Assembly (NCBI RefSeq): GCF_015207455.1
Contig: NZ_JADEWV010000016.1
Location: forward strand, 1 to 51,005
Source: Microcoleus sp. LEGE 07076
GTDB taxonomy: Bacteria; Cyanobacteriota; Cyanobacteriia; Cyanobacteriales; Microcoleaceae
Direction: 5' to 3'
DNA length: 51,005 bases
The notes beneath the pieces are model-generated. The model was not told the DNA's origin, did not search any database, and saw only the letters and a program-made list of their open reading frames with translations. The position numbers and the translations under genes were made by a program. Each line of letters begins with the position of its first letter. The first letter of the stretch is position 1. Positions 36,785 through 45,150 of this stretch are shown in pieces.

Positions 36785-36877
36785 AAGAAGGAAGAAGGAA
36801 GAAGGAAAAATGCTTGTATAGCAAGTTTCATAAACTTGTTTGATCGTTCGGACTTTAGTCCTTATTCAATCAGTCAA

Positions 36878-36943
36878 GGACTAAAGTCCTTACTACGAAC
36901 CTACTTCAATGGACTAAAGTCCTTACTACGAACCTACTTCAAC
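36878..36943. repeat. 33-bp tandem repeat with internal palindrome
   Basis: Unit starts GGACTAAAGTCCTTACTACG and ends CTACTTCAA(T/C); copies at 36878 and 36911. Each holds the palindrome GGACTAAAGTCC. A further half copy (GGACTTTAGTCC) lies at 36850. The second unit overlaps the 3' end of the acetyltransferase gene. A purine-rich GAAGAAG repeat precedes it (36783-36808). Confidence 0.85.
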
Positions 36944-37696
36944 GGACGATCGCCAAATGTGCAGAATTTCACCAACCGGGACAAAACCAGCACGGCTGTA
37001 GATGCGCGCTTCCTGATCATGTCCCGGTGTAATAAAAGCCACAGAAACGCCCGCCGCGAAAGCCTCACGCAGCAACCGCGCGGTGAGGGCTCCGGCGATA
37101 CCCCGGCGGCGGAAAGGCGCGCGCACGCCAATCCCCGCAATCTCAGTTGTCATCTCCCCCGGCACCGTCAACTGTCCCGCCCCTGCGGGTTCCCCCGTTA
37201 CCGCATCGCGCGCCAAAATAGCAATCGAACCCATTGTCAAACTCTCGCGCAGGCGATCGACATCCTCAAAGCTTGGGGGAAAAGCGCCGTAAGCCTCGTT
37301 TTGGACAGTGACGGTATCCCGGATCTCGCTGTCAGAAGTTGGTACGATCAGCTCGATATTCTCCGGGATGGGGAGGGCTTTTTCAGCGCCAGGAGTGCAT
37401 ACCATGAGGGGGAAACGGCCTTCAACAGTGAAGCCAGCGGCGGTTAATGCCGGCTCTACTAGCGGTGCTAACCTCTCGACGTACTCCAGCCTAGGCGAGA
37501 GCCCGCGCCCTTCATAGGCCGAAATTAGGGCGGCTGCATCGGCGGGCGAAGGCGCGGCGCTGTTGTCGGGAATGGCGTAGTTGAGAAAGGGATTATCGCT
37601 GCTGCGGCTGAAGGTGGCGAGGAATGGGCCGATGTGGGCGGTATCGCGCTGGCTGCTGGCGGCAAACCGCAGATATGATTGAATGTGAGAGTCCAT
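36926..37696 (-). CDS. GNAT family N-acetyltransferase
   Basis: 256 aa, ATG at 37696 (a TTG two codons upstream is less likely). Seen: acetyl-CoA-binding motif A, IAGIGVRAPFRRRGIAGAL with the R-R-x-G-I/A loop, followed by VSVAFITPGHDQEARIYSRAGF. Substrate unknown. The gene is visibly richer in GC and alanine than its neighbours, suggesting acquisition. Its last codons (SSVEVGS) run into the 33-bp tandem repeat, so the native C-terminus may have been replaced. Confidence 0.9.
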   Translation of the reverse strand: MDSHIQSYLRFAASSQRDTAHIGPFLATFSRSSDNPFLNYAIPDNSAAPSPADAAALISAYEGRGLSPRLEYVERLAPLVEPALTAAGFTVEGRFPLMVCTPGAEKALPIPENIELIVPTSDSEIRDTVTVQNEAYGAFPPSFEDVDRLRESLTMGSIAILARDAVTGEPAGAGQLTVPGEMTTEIAGIGVRAPFRRRGIAGALTARLLREAFAAGVSVAFITPGHDQEARIYSRAGFVPVGEILHIWRSSVEVGS

Positions 37697-37725
37697 ATTC
37701 AAAAAACTTGGTGAAAAAAACTTGG

Positions 37726-38130
37726 TTAAGGTAGTTTGTAGCTGCTCGATCGCACGATCAATTCACCTTGACTGGGGTTGCGACTGAATATAAAAGCTCC
37801 TGCTTGAGTTTCGCCACTTGACAAAAAGTCAATTTGTTGGTCGCCGGATTCCAACACTTCGCCGTTGACTCGCAGTTCGGCAATAATTTGCACAGATTCA
37901 GCCGTTTCGCCGCCCGTGTTAGTAACTGTAAACGGCACGTAAAACTGCCCTTGAGTTTCGCGAATTGGCGCGTTCCGAGCCACAGAAATTGCCGGAGGTT
38001 CCTGCTTTTTAGTCACCCAGTTGTAAAGTACAAGTCCGGTGAGAGTAGAAAGGATGAAGCAGGCGATCGCAAATGTCACCCATTCAGCAGGAGTTCTTTT
38101 TTCTTGCTGTTCGTTATCTTTTTCACTCAT
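37726..38130 (-). CDS. TIGR02588-type protein, one membrane segment
   Basis: 134 aa from the ATG at 38130; a longer frame would overlap the partner gene. Seen: charged N-terminus EKDNEQQEKRTPAEWVT, one membrane helix (about 20-40, ACFILSTLTGLVLYNWV), then a beta-sandwich-like extracytoplasmic domain (VPFTVTNTGGETAESVQI). Matches the small conserved family usually adjacent to TIGR02587 membrane proteins, as here (ATGA overlap). Function unknown. Confidence 0.8.
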   Translation of the reverse strand: MSEKDNEQQEKRTPAEWVTFAIACFILSTLTGLVLYNWVTKKQEPPAISVARNAPIRETQGQFYVPFTVTNTGGETAESVQIIAELRVNGEVLESGDQQIDFLSSGETQAGAFIFSRNPSQGELIVRSSSYKLP

Positions 38131-38981
38131 ACCGCTAACCTCCCCGCCGCACCGCCAATTGTCGCCGGCAATCCCAATACTAACGTATAGCTCAACCAAA
38201 TCGACCACGGGTCGTCAAAACTGAGTTTTTGGAAGAAAAACAGCATAAATGCAGAAGCCGCCAGCGACACTAAATACGCCATCACAGTTTCGCTGAGGGG
38301 ACGCTGAAAAATCCCTTGCTGCTGCTGCCGTTTTGCTTGATAAGTAAAGCCTGCTACAAACACAATACCGTAGGAAATTAGCAGCGAAGCGGCAATAATT
38401 GCTAATTGCCAAGGCGGCGAAATAGCTGCGGCTAACATGGGAACTTCATCTGTCGGGGCGATGTTGAAAGCAATTATCATCGCGCCGATTAAAGTAGCGC
38501 CGATATCTGCTACAGTTGGATTAATTGTAGCTTCGCTGTCGCTGTCTGAACTTTGATAGCGATCGCCGCTCAAGAAACCGCTTGCTAGTGCTACTCCCAA
38601 AGCAAACGGCAACCCTTCAAAGATGATTTTCCCCAAAGCTTCTTGCAGCGGAGTCTCCAGCCTAATTTCCCTGAGCAAAAACAGAACAAAAGTCGCACCG
38701 ACAATGCCGATCGCGATCGCTTCTACAGTATCCATTGCAGCATCTAGCCAGCCAATGTCTTTTGTTTTGCGAAAACCTTCAGTGCGAACCAGCAAGAAAA
38801 CGGCAATAAAAGTAGTTGCAATTGCGATCGAAATGTCGATCGGTTTACTGTGCGAACCAATCCACCAAACCTCCATCGTATACAGCAGCGGAATCCCAAA
38901 CAAAAAGCCGCCCGACGCGCCTCGAATGATATCGTTGAGTTCATTTGACCACTGATTTTTATGTCTTTTGGATTTTTTCAT
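38127..38981 (-). CDS. TIGR02587-type integral membrane protein
   Basis: 284 aa, seven or so membrane helices. Seen: RGASGGFLFGIPLLYTMEVWW opening and GLPFALGVALASGFLSGD, characteristic of this conserved family; function unknown. Start ATG at 38981 fits the family; an ATG at 39017 overlaps the stop of the mazF-like gene (TGATG) and is possible. Stop overlaps the TIGR02588 start (ATGA), so the two proteins are probably made together and may form a membrane complex. Confidence 0.82.
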   Translation of the reverse strand: MKKSKRHKNQWSNELNDIIRGASGGFLFGIPLLYTMEVWWIGSHSKPIDISIAIATTFIAVFLLVRTEGFRKTKDIGWLDAAMDTVEAIAIGIVGATFVLFLLREIRLETPLQEALGKIIFEGLPFALGVALASGFLSGDRYQSSDSDSEATINPTVADIGATLIGAMIIAFNIAPTDEVPMLAAAISPPWQLAIIAASLLISYGIVFVAGFTYQAKRQQQQGIFQRPLSETVMAYLVSLAASAFMLFFFQKLSFDDPWSIWLSYTLVLGLPATIGGAAGRLAV

Positions 38982-39016
38982 GTTGGGGTGAAGAAGCTTG
39001 CGAGCTTGTATGTTCA

Positions 39017-39346
39017 TCAAAGAAAAGACCAGATTTGTTTGACTCTATCTCGCACTTGCGCCAAATCATCTGGGGTTAATATTCCCAGTCTCCTTTCCAC
39101 TAAACTTTTTTGTAATGTGTTCAGTTTATGTAAGCGAACCACTGAAGGTCGCTTTAATCCTGCTTGTTGCCATTCCTGAATTTCGACATCAAAGGTTGTA
39201 CGAGGGATTTGACTGGTTATTTTAGCAACGATCGTGTCTTCATCTCCCGTGTCCAACAGTATCAAACCAGGACGGCGTTTAGTTTCGGTTGTACCTGCAA
39301 AGATGAATGCGACTATAACTAATTCTCCAAACTAATAATTAGTCAT
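39017..39346 (-). pseudogene. MazF/PemK-like toxin gene with a nonsense codon at position 5
   Basis: From the ATG at 39346, four bases after the antitoxin stop begins and behind GAGGAG, the frame reads MTNY-stop-FGELVIVAFIFAGTTETKRR and then continues open for 100 codons to 39017. TAG at 39332-39334 replaces the glutamine usual in MTNYQFGDIV-type PemK openings (CAG to TAG, one change). Downstream TTG at 39265 could start an 82-aa remnant lacking the first strands. The MazF fold (RRPGLILLDTGDED; LVERRLGILTPDDLAQVRDRV) is otherwise intact, so the toxin is probably dead or very weakly made. Confidence 0.8.
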
Positions 39347-39349
39347 AGC

Positions 39350-39583
39350 TCACTCCTCATCGTAAATTGCGTCTGCTTCGCTGAAATCGGCAAAGAATTG
39401 TTGGGCGGCAAGACGATGCCAATCTTTTTTTTCCTCTACTTCATCGGCTTCGGAGTTTGTTGGTTCTTGCACCAAAACAATAACTCTGACTTCTTGGTTA
39501 GCTGTCAAGTATTTTAAGATAGTATCGGGAAATTCTATTTTCCCTTCATCTGTTACTTTTGCGGGAAACTCGTATGCTTTCAT
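39350..39583 (-). CDS. Antitoxin partner of the MazF-like gene
   Basis: 77 aa. Opens MKAYEFPAKVTDEGKIEFPD like many cyanobacterial antitoxins paired with PemK/MazF toxins; strand-rich start, acidic tail ADFSEADAIYDEE for toxin binding. Intact, ATG at 39583. Directly precedes the toxin pseudogene. It could still bind DNA or unrelated toxins. Confidence 0.75.
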   Translation of the reverse strand: MKAYEFPAKVTDEGKIEFPDTILKYLTANQEVRVIVLVQEPTNSEADEVEEKKDWHRLAAQQFFADFSEADAIYDEE

Positions 39584-39666
39584 AATTTTTAGGTCAATTT
39601 TTTTACAACATTATTCAGTTTGTGATTTACTTTCTAATTCCTTGAGTTATAAAAAAACTCGCACGA

Positions 39667-40620
39667 TTATAAATCTCTTTGCCAAATCTTGATAGTTTTG
39701 TTATCACTTCCACTAACCAGAGTCTGCCCATCCGGGCTAAAAGCCACAGAGTAAACTCCCCATGAATGCCCCAAGAGACTGCAAATTTTATCTCTGGTAT
39801 CGAGATTCCAAAGTTCGATAATACCAGGTTCCGTACTATTCTCTTCGCTGCCAGAATCCCACCCGCCACTTGCTAAAATTTTCCCATCAGGGCTAAAAGC
39901 TAAGCAGAAGTCCCCCATTGAATTTTCCGCAAGAGTATAGATTTCTATTCCCGTGTAGAGATTCCACAGCTTAATAGTTCCCACACAGTGCAAAGTCGCA
40001 AAAGTTTCTCCATCGGGGCTAACAGCGATCGCATAAACAGAGTCCATACCCTCCTGCCAATGCTTTGTCCAGATTTCATCTCCAGTGGTTAAATTAAAAG
40101 CTACTGCACTTAGAGAAACATAATCATCTGCACTGCTACTAAGTAGAATCTTTCCGTCAGGGCTGAATAAAATAGCCAAACTATAAAATACTTCTACTGG
40201 CCACTTTAAAGTCCGAATTTCTTCTCCATTTCTAAGGTTCCAAAGTTTGATAGTTGTGTCTTCACTGGCACTTGCCAGAGTCTTCCCGTCGGGGCTGATA
40301 ACTACAGAAGTAATTATGTCTGAATGTCCGGTGATGCTGTAAATTTCCTCTTTAGTGCTGAGATTCCAAAGCTTGATAGTTTTGTCCTTACTGCCGCTAG
40401 CAAGAGTTTGGCCATCAGGGGCGAGGGCAATGGATGTAACCCCTTGTGAATGTCCTGATAAAGTGTGAAGTTCTTGCCCTGTGTTGAGGTTCCACAGCTT
40501 AATTGTGCTATCAGAACTTCCGTTAACTACAGTCTGTCCGTCGGGAGTGATGACAACAGAAGTTACCGAACATGAATGCCCGTGAAGGGTGTGTACGCAT
40601 TGCCAGTTAGTTTGAATCAT
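39667..40620 (-). CDS. WD40 repeat protein
   Basis: 317 aa, a single beta-propeller made of about seven WD40 repeats, each ending in (T/S)IKLWNL-like residues and containing GH...V.SV....PDG..(L/V)(A/V)SGS. The first repeat starts near residue 7 (CVHTLHGHSCSVTSV) and the last ends at IKIWQRDL. Seven blades, no other domain, no signal peptide. Serves as a protein-binding scaffold; partner unknown. Cyanobacteria carry many such genes, often lengthened by repeat exchange. Confidence 0.93.
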   Translation of the reverse strand: MIQTNWQCVHTLHGHSCSVTSVVITPDGQTVVNGSSDSTIKLWNLNTGQELHTLSGHSQGVTSIALAPDGQTLASGSKDKTIKLWNLSTKEEIYSITGHSDIITSVVISPDGKTLASASEDTTIKLWNLRNGEEIRTLKWPVEVFYSLAILFSPDGKILLSSSADDYVSLSAVAFNLTTGDEIWTKHWQEGMDSVYAIAVSPDGETFATLHCVGTIKLWNLYTGIEIYTLAENSMGDFCLAFSPDGKILASGGWDSGSEENSTEPGIIELWNLDTRDKICSLLGHSWGVYSVAFSPDGQTLVSGSDNKTIKIWQRDL

Positions 40621-40680
40621 TTGATGTTACTCCTAGCATTCATCCAGCAACCACATTTTTACTGATTGTTTTCAATTCCA

Positions 40681-40920
40681 TTAAAGTGCAAGCTGAATTT
40701 CGGAATATTCTCCTAAAGCTTCGTTGACAACAATCAGTTTTCCTTGACTATCCGCCCTTAATTGTTGATTGGCATTGAGTAATTCAATTCCATAAATAGT
40801 ACCATCTGGGGCAATATCTACATTCATTTGCTCGCTAACCTGGATAGTTTCTACCTGTGGAGTTTTTTCTTGCAGGTATATATAAGCTACGTTGTATCTC
40901 GGATCGTAAGTCAGTTTCAC
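40681..40920 (-). CDS. DUF2283 family protein, antitoxin-like
   Basis: 79 aa from a GTG at 40920 with GGAGG five nt upstream; translation from 40950 would run through the broken upstream partner. Seen: KLTYDPRYNVAYIYLQE and MNVDIAPDGTIYGIELLNA, the DUF2283 signature. DUF2283 genes commonly follow DUF4258 genes as toxin-antitoxin-like pairs; here the DUF4258 partner is frameshifted. Confidence 0.85.
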   Translation of the reverse strand: MKLTYDPRYNVAYIYLQEKTPQVETIQVSEQMNVDIAPDGTIYGIELLNANQQLRADSQGKLIVVNEALGEYSEIQLAL

Positions 40921-40933
40921 GGGAACCTCCTGC

Positions 40934-41179
40934 TCAAAATAATTTGACAATTACAGTGATAATTATCCAGTCTTCGCCTTCTGACGCTGCGATCCTGCAC
41001 TTTCTTCATAGCATAAACTTTTCCCTGCCACTCAGCATTGAAGGAAAAGTTGCGCCTAAATCCGGTTCTACCAAATTGAGCCGGAAAAGTTGTACCACTT
41101 TCTACAGTAGCAATTACTTCTGCCTCAGTTGCACCTCACTCAATCGTGCTTGAGCATGGGGATGTAATCTAACGCTCAC
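40934..41179 (-). pseudogene. DUF4258 family gene broken by two frameshifts
   Basis: GTG at 41179 behind GGAGG opens SVRLHPHAQARLSE; a missing base near 41135 shifts the frame, after which GATEAEVIATVESGTTFP and FGRTGFRRNFSFNAEWQGKV continue in the next frame. An extra base near 40994 shifts again into IAASEGEDWIIITVIVKLF-stop. Together they reconstitute a typical DUF4258 protein (HxxxR...GR.....W.GK). Two independent frameshifts argue for decay rather than one sequencing error. Confidence 0.8.
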
Positions 41180-41226
41180 GTTGCTATTACCTCCTTTTTG
41201 CCTCTTTATTTTTATACTAACTTAAT

Positions 41227-41613
41227 TCACCACAGCCGCGCGATCGCATAAGCATCAAAAATAGCATCAACGCTCAAAACAGGTATCTGTTCCGCCATAG
41301 ATTGGGCAATTATCAGCCTGTCAAATGGATCGCGGTGATGCAAAGGCAGTGAAGCCACAACCTCAATGTGGTTGATATTAATCTCCAGTAGCCCGATATT
41401 GCTAACACTGAGTTGCTGTCTGACAAACTCCATAAAAGGCAGACTAAAGTTTAGCCTGCCTATGCTGTGCTTAATTGCCATTTCCCAGATGCTAGCTATA
41501 CTGACTAGCTTCTCGTTATTTTCATCTTCAATTAGCAGTTTGACATTGGCGCTAAGTCTAGGGTTGTCCGTGACATACCAAATAAAAGTATGAGTGTCCA
41601 ACAACAACCTCAT
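41227..41613 (-). CDS. vapC: VapC-type PIN toxin
   Basis: 128 aa. Seen: LLLDTHTFIWYVTD with Asp6, SIASIWEMAIKHSIGRL with the second acid (Glu44), and HHRDPFDRLIIAQSM with the third; metal-dependent RNase. Start overlaps the antitoxin stop (ATGA). Intact, so this system is probably active, in contrast to neighbouring loci. Confidence 0.92.
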   Translation of the reverse strand: MRLLLDTHTFIWYVTDNPRLSANVKLLIEDENNEKLVSIASIWEMAIKHSIGRLNFSLPFMEFVRQQLSVSNIGLLEININHIEVVASLPLHHRDPFDRLIIAQSMAEQIPVLSVDAIFDAYAIARLW

Positions 41614-41846
41614 TCCATGTACTCCTTAAATTCTTCTAGCGGTTCGTCAAAATCATCAGACATCCAAACCATGCCTTTAGCACTCCCAGCTTTGGATGGC
41701 CACCGCTTCTTATTAGCTGGCGGTATCCCTACCAATTTTACAACAGGCTGGTTATCTTTACTAATGGCAACTTCTTCACCTCTCATCGCCGCTTCAATTA
41801 ATTCAAGCAGTTTTTCTTTTGCCTCAATAATGTCTACTTGATACAT
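41610..41846 (-). CDS. Phd/YefM-like antitoxin
   Basis: 78 aa from the ATG at 41846, preceded by AAGGAGG. N-terminal Phd-like DNA-binding fold (YQVDIIEAKEKLLELIEAAMRGEEVAISKDN) and a C-terminal toxin-binding tail (WMSDDFDEPLEEFKEYME). Neutralises the following VapC and probably represses the pair. The paired translation by ATGA overlap is standard. Confidence 0.9.
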   Translation of the reverse strand: MYQVDIIEAKEKLLELIEAAMRGEEVAISKDNQPVVKLVGIPPANKKRWPSKAGSAKGMVWMSDDFDEPLEEFKEYME

Positions 41847-41891
41847 AATTTTTGCCTCCTTAATCTCAATTGACAACATCACTATTCTAAC

Positions 41892-43427
41892 TCAATTCGA
41901 TAAATCCTCTTCCTCCAAATCATCTGACTGCAACTGAGCCGGAGTCGCCGGAATTGCCGCAATAATTGCATCGATTACTTTCGCTACCGGCACAATCTGC
42001 ATCCCCAAATCTGGAACAGGTTGATTATTAGGAACGATCGCCCTTTTGAACCCCAATTTCGCCGCCTCCCTCAGCCGCAACTCTAATTGCGAAACCGGCC
42101 GCACTTGTCCCCCCAAACCAACTTCCCCCAGCAAAACAGTGCGCGCATCAACCACCCGATCGCGAAAACTAGCTACAACGGCGATCGCAACTGCCAAATC
42201 CGCCGCCGGTTCCTCCACCTTCAACCCGCCCACCGACGCCACAATCGTATCCAACTTAGACAAAGGAATCCCCACCCTTTTCTCCAAAACAGCTAAAATT
42301 TGCTGCAATCTACTATTATCAACACCAGTAGTAGAGCGGCGCGGCGAACCAAAACTCGCAGGACTAACTAACGCCTGAATTTCCACTAAAATTGGTCGAG
42401 TTCCTTCGCAAGCAACCGTCGTAGAAGTACCGGGAGAAAATTCATCTTTGTTGCCTAAAAACAACTCCGACGGATTGTCTACTTCTCGCAAACCCTGTGC
42501 TACCATTTCAAAAACGCCAATTTCGTGAGTAGCGCCAAAACGGTTTTTCATCGATCGCAAAAGTCGGTGAGAAGCAAAGCGATCGCCCTCAAAATAAAGT
42601 ACAGTATCTACCAAATGTTCCAAAACCCTCGGCCCCGCCAAACCTCCATCCTTAGTAACGTGACCCACAATAAATAAAGTAATATTTTCCCTTTTCGCCA
42701 CCTGCATCAAAGCCGAAGTACATTCCCGCACCTGAGCCACCGAACCCGGAGCCGATGTTAAACTAGCAAAATAAATAGTTTGAATGCTGTCAATCACCGC
42801 CACATTCGGTTTCAGCGATTCCAATTCCCGCAAAACTACTTCTAAATCCGTCTCGGGAAGCAAGTAGAAATTCTCGGCTGAGTTGTCTTCCAAATCGGCT
42901 TTAGCATCACCGTTAGTCGCAGATTTATGTCCGCCATTGCTTGACAAATCAACCGGATTAGCCACGCCCAAACGCTGCGATCGCAACTTCACCTGTTGGC
43001 CAGACTCCTCCGCACTCACGTACAGTATCCGATCCTTGCGCGCCAACATATTCGCCACCTGTAAAAGCAGCGTCGATTTCCCGATACCCGGTTCCCCGCC
43101 AATCAACACCAGCGAGCCCGGAACAATCCCGCCTCCCAAAACTCGATCGAGCTCCCCGTAACCCGAAGGCCAGCGAGACTGAGTTTGGTCAGCAATCTGC
43201 GATAATCTAAAAGATACCCTCGGTTGACCCTTCGACTTATCAGGAGGCGAACCGCCCGCTGTCTTAGTTGTCACCCCGGTCAAACTGGCCCGCGGCCCAC
43301 CAGCAGTAGGTTGTTCTAACTGCTCGTCAAAAGAATCCCACTTGTGACAGCTAGGACACCTGCCAAAATATTGTGGTGAATCATAGCCGCATTCCCGACA
43401 AATATATTGTATTCGAGGCTTAGGCAT
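41892..43427 (-). CDS. radA: DNA repair protein RadA (Sms)
   Basis: 511 aa. RecA-family branch-migration helicase in recombinational repair. Seen: zinc finger C10-x2-C13 and C24-x2-C27, Walker A GEPGIGKST (111-119), the RadA KNRFG motif in SMKNRFGATHEIG, and the C-terminal Lon-protease-like domain (LEKRVGIPLSKLDTIVASVGG; LLGEVGLGGQVRPV). Insert at about 150-175 (NGGHKSATNGDAKADLED) is typical of cyanobacterial RadA. Divergent from rpaB. Confidence 0.97.
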   Translation of the reverse strand: MPKPRIQYICRECGYDSPQYFGRCPSCHKWDSFDEQLEQPTAGGPRASLTGVTTKTAGGSPPDKSKGQPRVSFRLSQIADQTQSRWPSGYGELDRVLGGGIVPGSLVLIGGEPGIGKSTLLLQVANMLARKDRILYVSAEESGQQVKLRSQRLGVANPVDLSSNGGHKSATNGDAKADLEDNSAENFYLLPETDLEVVLRELESLKPNVAVIDSIQTIYFASLTSAPGSVAQVRECTSALMQVAKRENITLFIVGHVTKDGGLAGPRVLEHLVDTVLYFEGDRFASHRLLRSMKNRFGATHEIGVFEMVAQGLREVDNPSELFLGNKDEFSPGTSTTVACEGTRPILVEIQALVSPASFGSPRRSTTGVDNSRLQQILAVLEKRVGIPLSKLDTIVASVGGLKVEEPAADLAVAIAVVASFRDRVVDARTVLLGEVGLGGQVRPVSQLELRLREAAKLGFKRAIVPNNQPVPDLGMQIVPVAKVIDAIIAAIPATPAQLQSDDLEEEDLSN

Positions 43428-43591
43428 TGTTTATGATGATAAATAGTCACCCTAACATTTAGAAAAATCTGAGTTAAAGCAATTATAAAGCTTTCAGATC
43501 GATCGCCACCAATGATTCAATCTGTAGCTTCTATGATAGGGTACAAAAAATTAACATTATCTGAAATGTAACTTAAGGAGTGCTCGGTAAA

Positions 43592-44323
43592 TTGGAAAAC
43601 CATAAAGAAAAAATTCTGGTAGTCGATGACGAAGCCAGTATCCGGCGCATTCTGGAGACTCGCCTTTCCATGATTGGCTACGATGTCGTCACCGCTGCTG
43701 ACGGCGAAGAAGCTCTCGAAACTTTTCGCAACAGCGAACCAGACTTGGTGGTTTTGGACGTAATGATGCCAAAGCTCGACGGTTACGGCGTTTGTCAGGA
43801 GTTACGCAAGGAATCCGACGTACCTATAATTATGCTAACTGCTTTGGGAGATGTTGCCGATCGCATCACCGGTTTAGAATTAGGAGCCGACGATTACGTC
43901 GTCAAACCTTTCTCTCCCAAAGAACTAGAAGCCCGCATCCGTTCCGTACTGCGCCGGGTTGACAAAAACGGCGCTTCCGGGATTCCCAGTTCAGGAGTCA
44001 TTCAAGTCACTAATATTAGGATTGACACCAACAAGCGCCAAGTTTACAAAGGCGACGAACGAATCCGGCTCACGGGCATGGAATTTAGCTTGTTAGAGCT
44101 GCTTGTCAGCCGTTCTGGAGAACCTTTTTCGCGATCGGAAATTTTGCAAGAAGTTTGGGGATACACGCCAGAACGCCACGTAGACACCCGCGTAGTGGAC
44201 GTTCACATCTCCCGGCTCAGAGCAAAGTTGGAAGACGACCCCAGCAATCCAGAATTAATTTTAACGGCGCGGGGAACCGGTTATTTGTTCCAACGAATTG
44301 TTGAACCTGGGGAAGTTGGGTAA
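43592..44323 (+). CDS. rpaB: OmpR-type response regulator RpaB
   Basis: 243 aa from TTG at 43592, preceded by AAGGAG; this gives the family start MENHKEKILVVDDEASIRRI, whereas a GTG at 43580 overlaps the ribosome binding site. Receiver domain with Asp56 (VVLDVMMPK) and Lys105; DNA-binding winged helix from about 140 (GMEFSLLELLVSRSGEPFSR, HVDTRVVDVHISRLRAKLED). RpaB (Ycf27) is essential, acts with the kinase NblS and controls high-light and photosystem genes by binding HLR1 sites. Confidence 0.95.
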   Translation: MENHKEKILVVDDEASIRRILETRLSMIGYDVVTAADGEEALETFRNSEPDLVVLDVMMPKLDGYGVCQELRKESDVPIIMLTALGDVADRITGLELGADDYVVKPFSPKELEARIRSVLRRVDKNGASGIPSSGVIQVTNIRIDTNKRQVYKGDERIRLTGMEFSLLELLVSRSGEPFSRSEILQEVWGYTPERHVDTRVVDVHISRLRAKLEDDPSNPELILTARGTGYLFQRIVEPGEVG

Positions 44324-44421
44324 AGTTACTTAGCAGTTGACAGGAAAGCGGTTGACCCGAAAGCAGTTGGCGGTTGGCAGTTGACCCGAAAGCAGTAGTT
44401 ATTAGTTAACAGTCAACAGTC

Positions 44422-44482
44422 AACAGTCAACAATAACAAATAACAAATAACAAATAACAAATAACAAATGACAAAATAACAA
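44422..44482. repeat. AACAAAT heptanucleotide repeats upstream of the CCB gene
   Basis: TAACAAATAACAAATAACAA-type repeats of seven nt, at least five in a row, preceded by CAACAGTCAACAGTCAACA. A further pair of GCAGTTGACCCGAAAGCAG repeats lies at 44345-44396. The array ends at the start codon of the next gene and leaves it without a normal ribosome binding site. Confidence 0.8.
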
Positions 44483-45133
44483 ATGACTAAATCCGATCCA
44501 AATAAAGTTTTGCGGCAATTGCCTTTAGTTGCAGGAGGGTTAGCAGGTACGCTGCTGATGGTTAACCGCTTGCTGACAGAGCAAATTACAGACTCTCAAG
44601 CTCGATCGGATGCTTTGGGAGTAATTATCAGCGCCCTGCTGATTTTAACAGGTTTGCTGTGGCAGCAGGTGCAAGCGCGATCGCCCGATTCCGTACAGCT
44701 TACCGGCTCAGAAGGCTTTGAGTTTGCGCCGGATTTGCCGGATGCAGTGAAAATAGAATTAGCTTGGGCGTCGCGCTTGCTGTTGACAAATACCGCCACA
44801 AGGTCGATCGTCATTGTGTATCGAGGAAAAGTTTTATTGCGGCGCGGCATTTTAGGCAATAATCCAGAAGTCAAACCAGGGCCGATATTGCAGCGAGCGA
44901 TCGACAAACACAAACCAATTTATTTAGTAAAGCTCGATATTTATCCAGGCAAAATCGAATTTGACTACTTGCCCGAAAATACCCAAGGAGTCATCTGTCA
45001 GCCGATCGGAACCCAAGGCGTTTTAATCTTAGGTGCCAACGCGCCCCGCAGCTATACAAAACAAGACGAAAACTGGATTGAAGGGATTGCTGAAAAACTC
45101 GAAAATACGATCGCTCAGCACCTAAATTCTTAA
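44483..45133 (+). CDS. Cofactor assembly of complex C subunit B (CCB2/CCB4-type)
   Basis: 216 aa. Seen: N-terminal LPLVAGGLAGTLLMVNRLLT, a second membrane segment ALGVIISALLILTGLLW, and a GAF-like soluble part with the C-terminal GVLILGANAPRSYTKQDENWIEGIA. This pattern matches the cyanobacterial CCB family needed to attach heme ci to cytochrome b6. Thylakoid membrane. Assignment is by overall similarity, not a catalytic motif. Confidence 0.8.
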   Translation: MTKSDPNKVLRQLPLVAGGLAGTLLMVNRLLTEQITDSQARSDALGVIISALLILTGLLWQQVQARSPDSVQLTGSEGFEFAPDLPDAVKIELAWASRLLLTNTATRSIVIVYRGKVLLRRGILGNNPEVKPGPILQRAIDKHKPIYLVKLDIYPGKIEFDYLPENTQGVICQPIGTQGVLILGANAPRSYTKQDENWIEGIAEKLENTIAQHLNS

Positions 45134-45150
45134 CTTTGTAGGGGCGCATC

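Noticed and set aside
36878-36943. Possible CRISPR-like repeat
   Set aside because: Direct tandem 33-bp units without spacers; repeat unit contains a dispersed palindrome.
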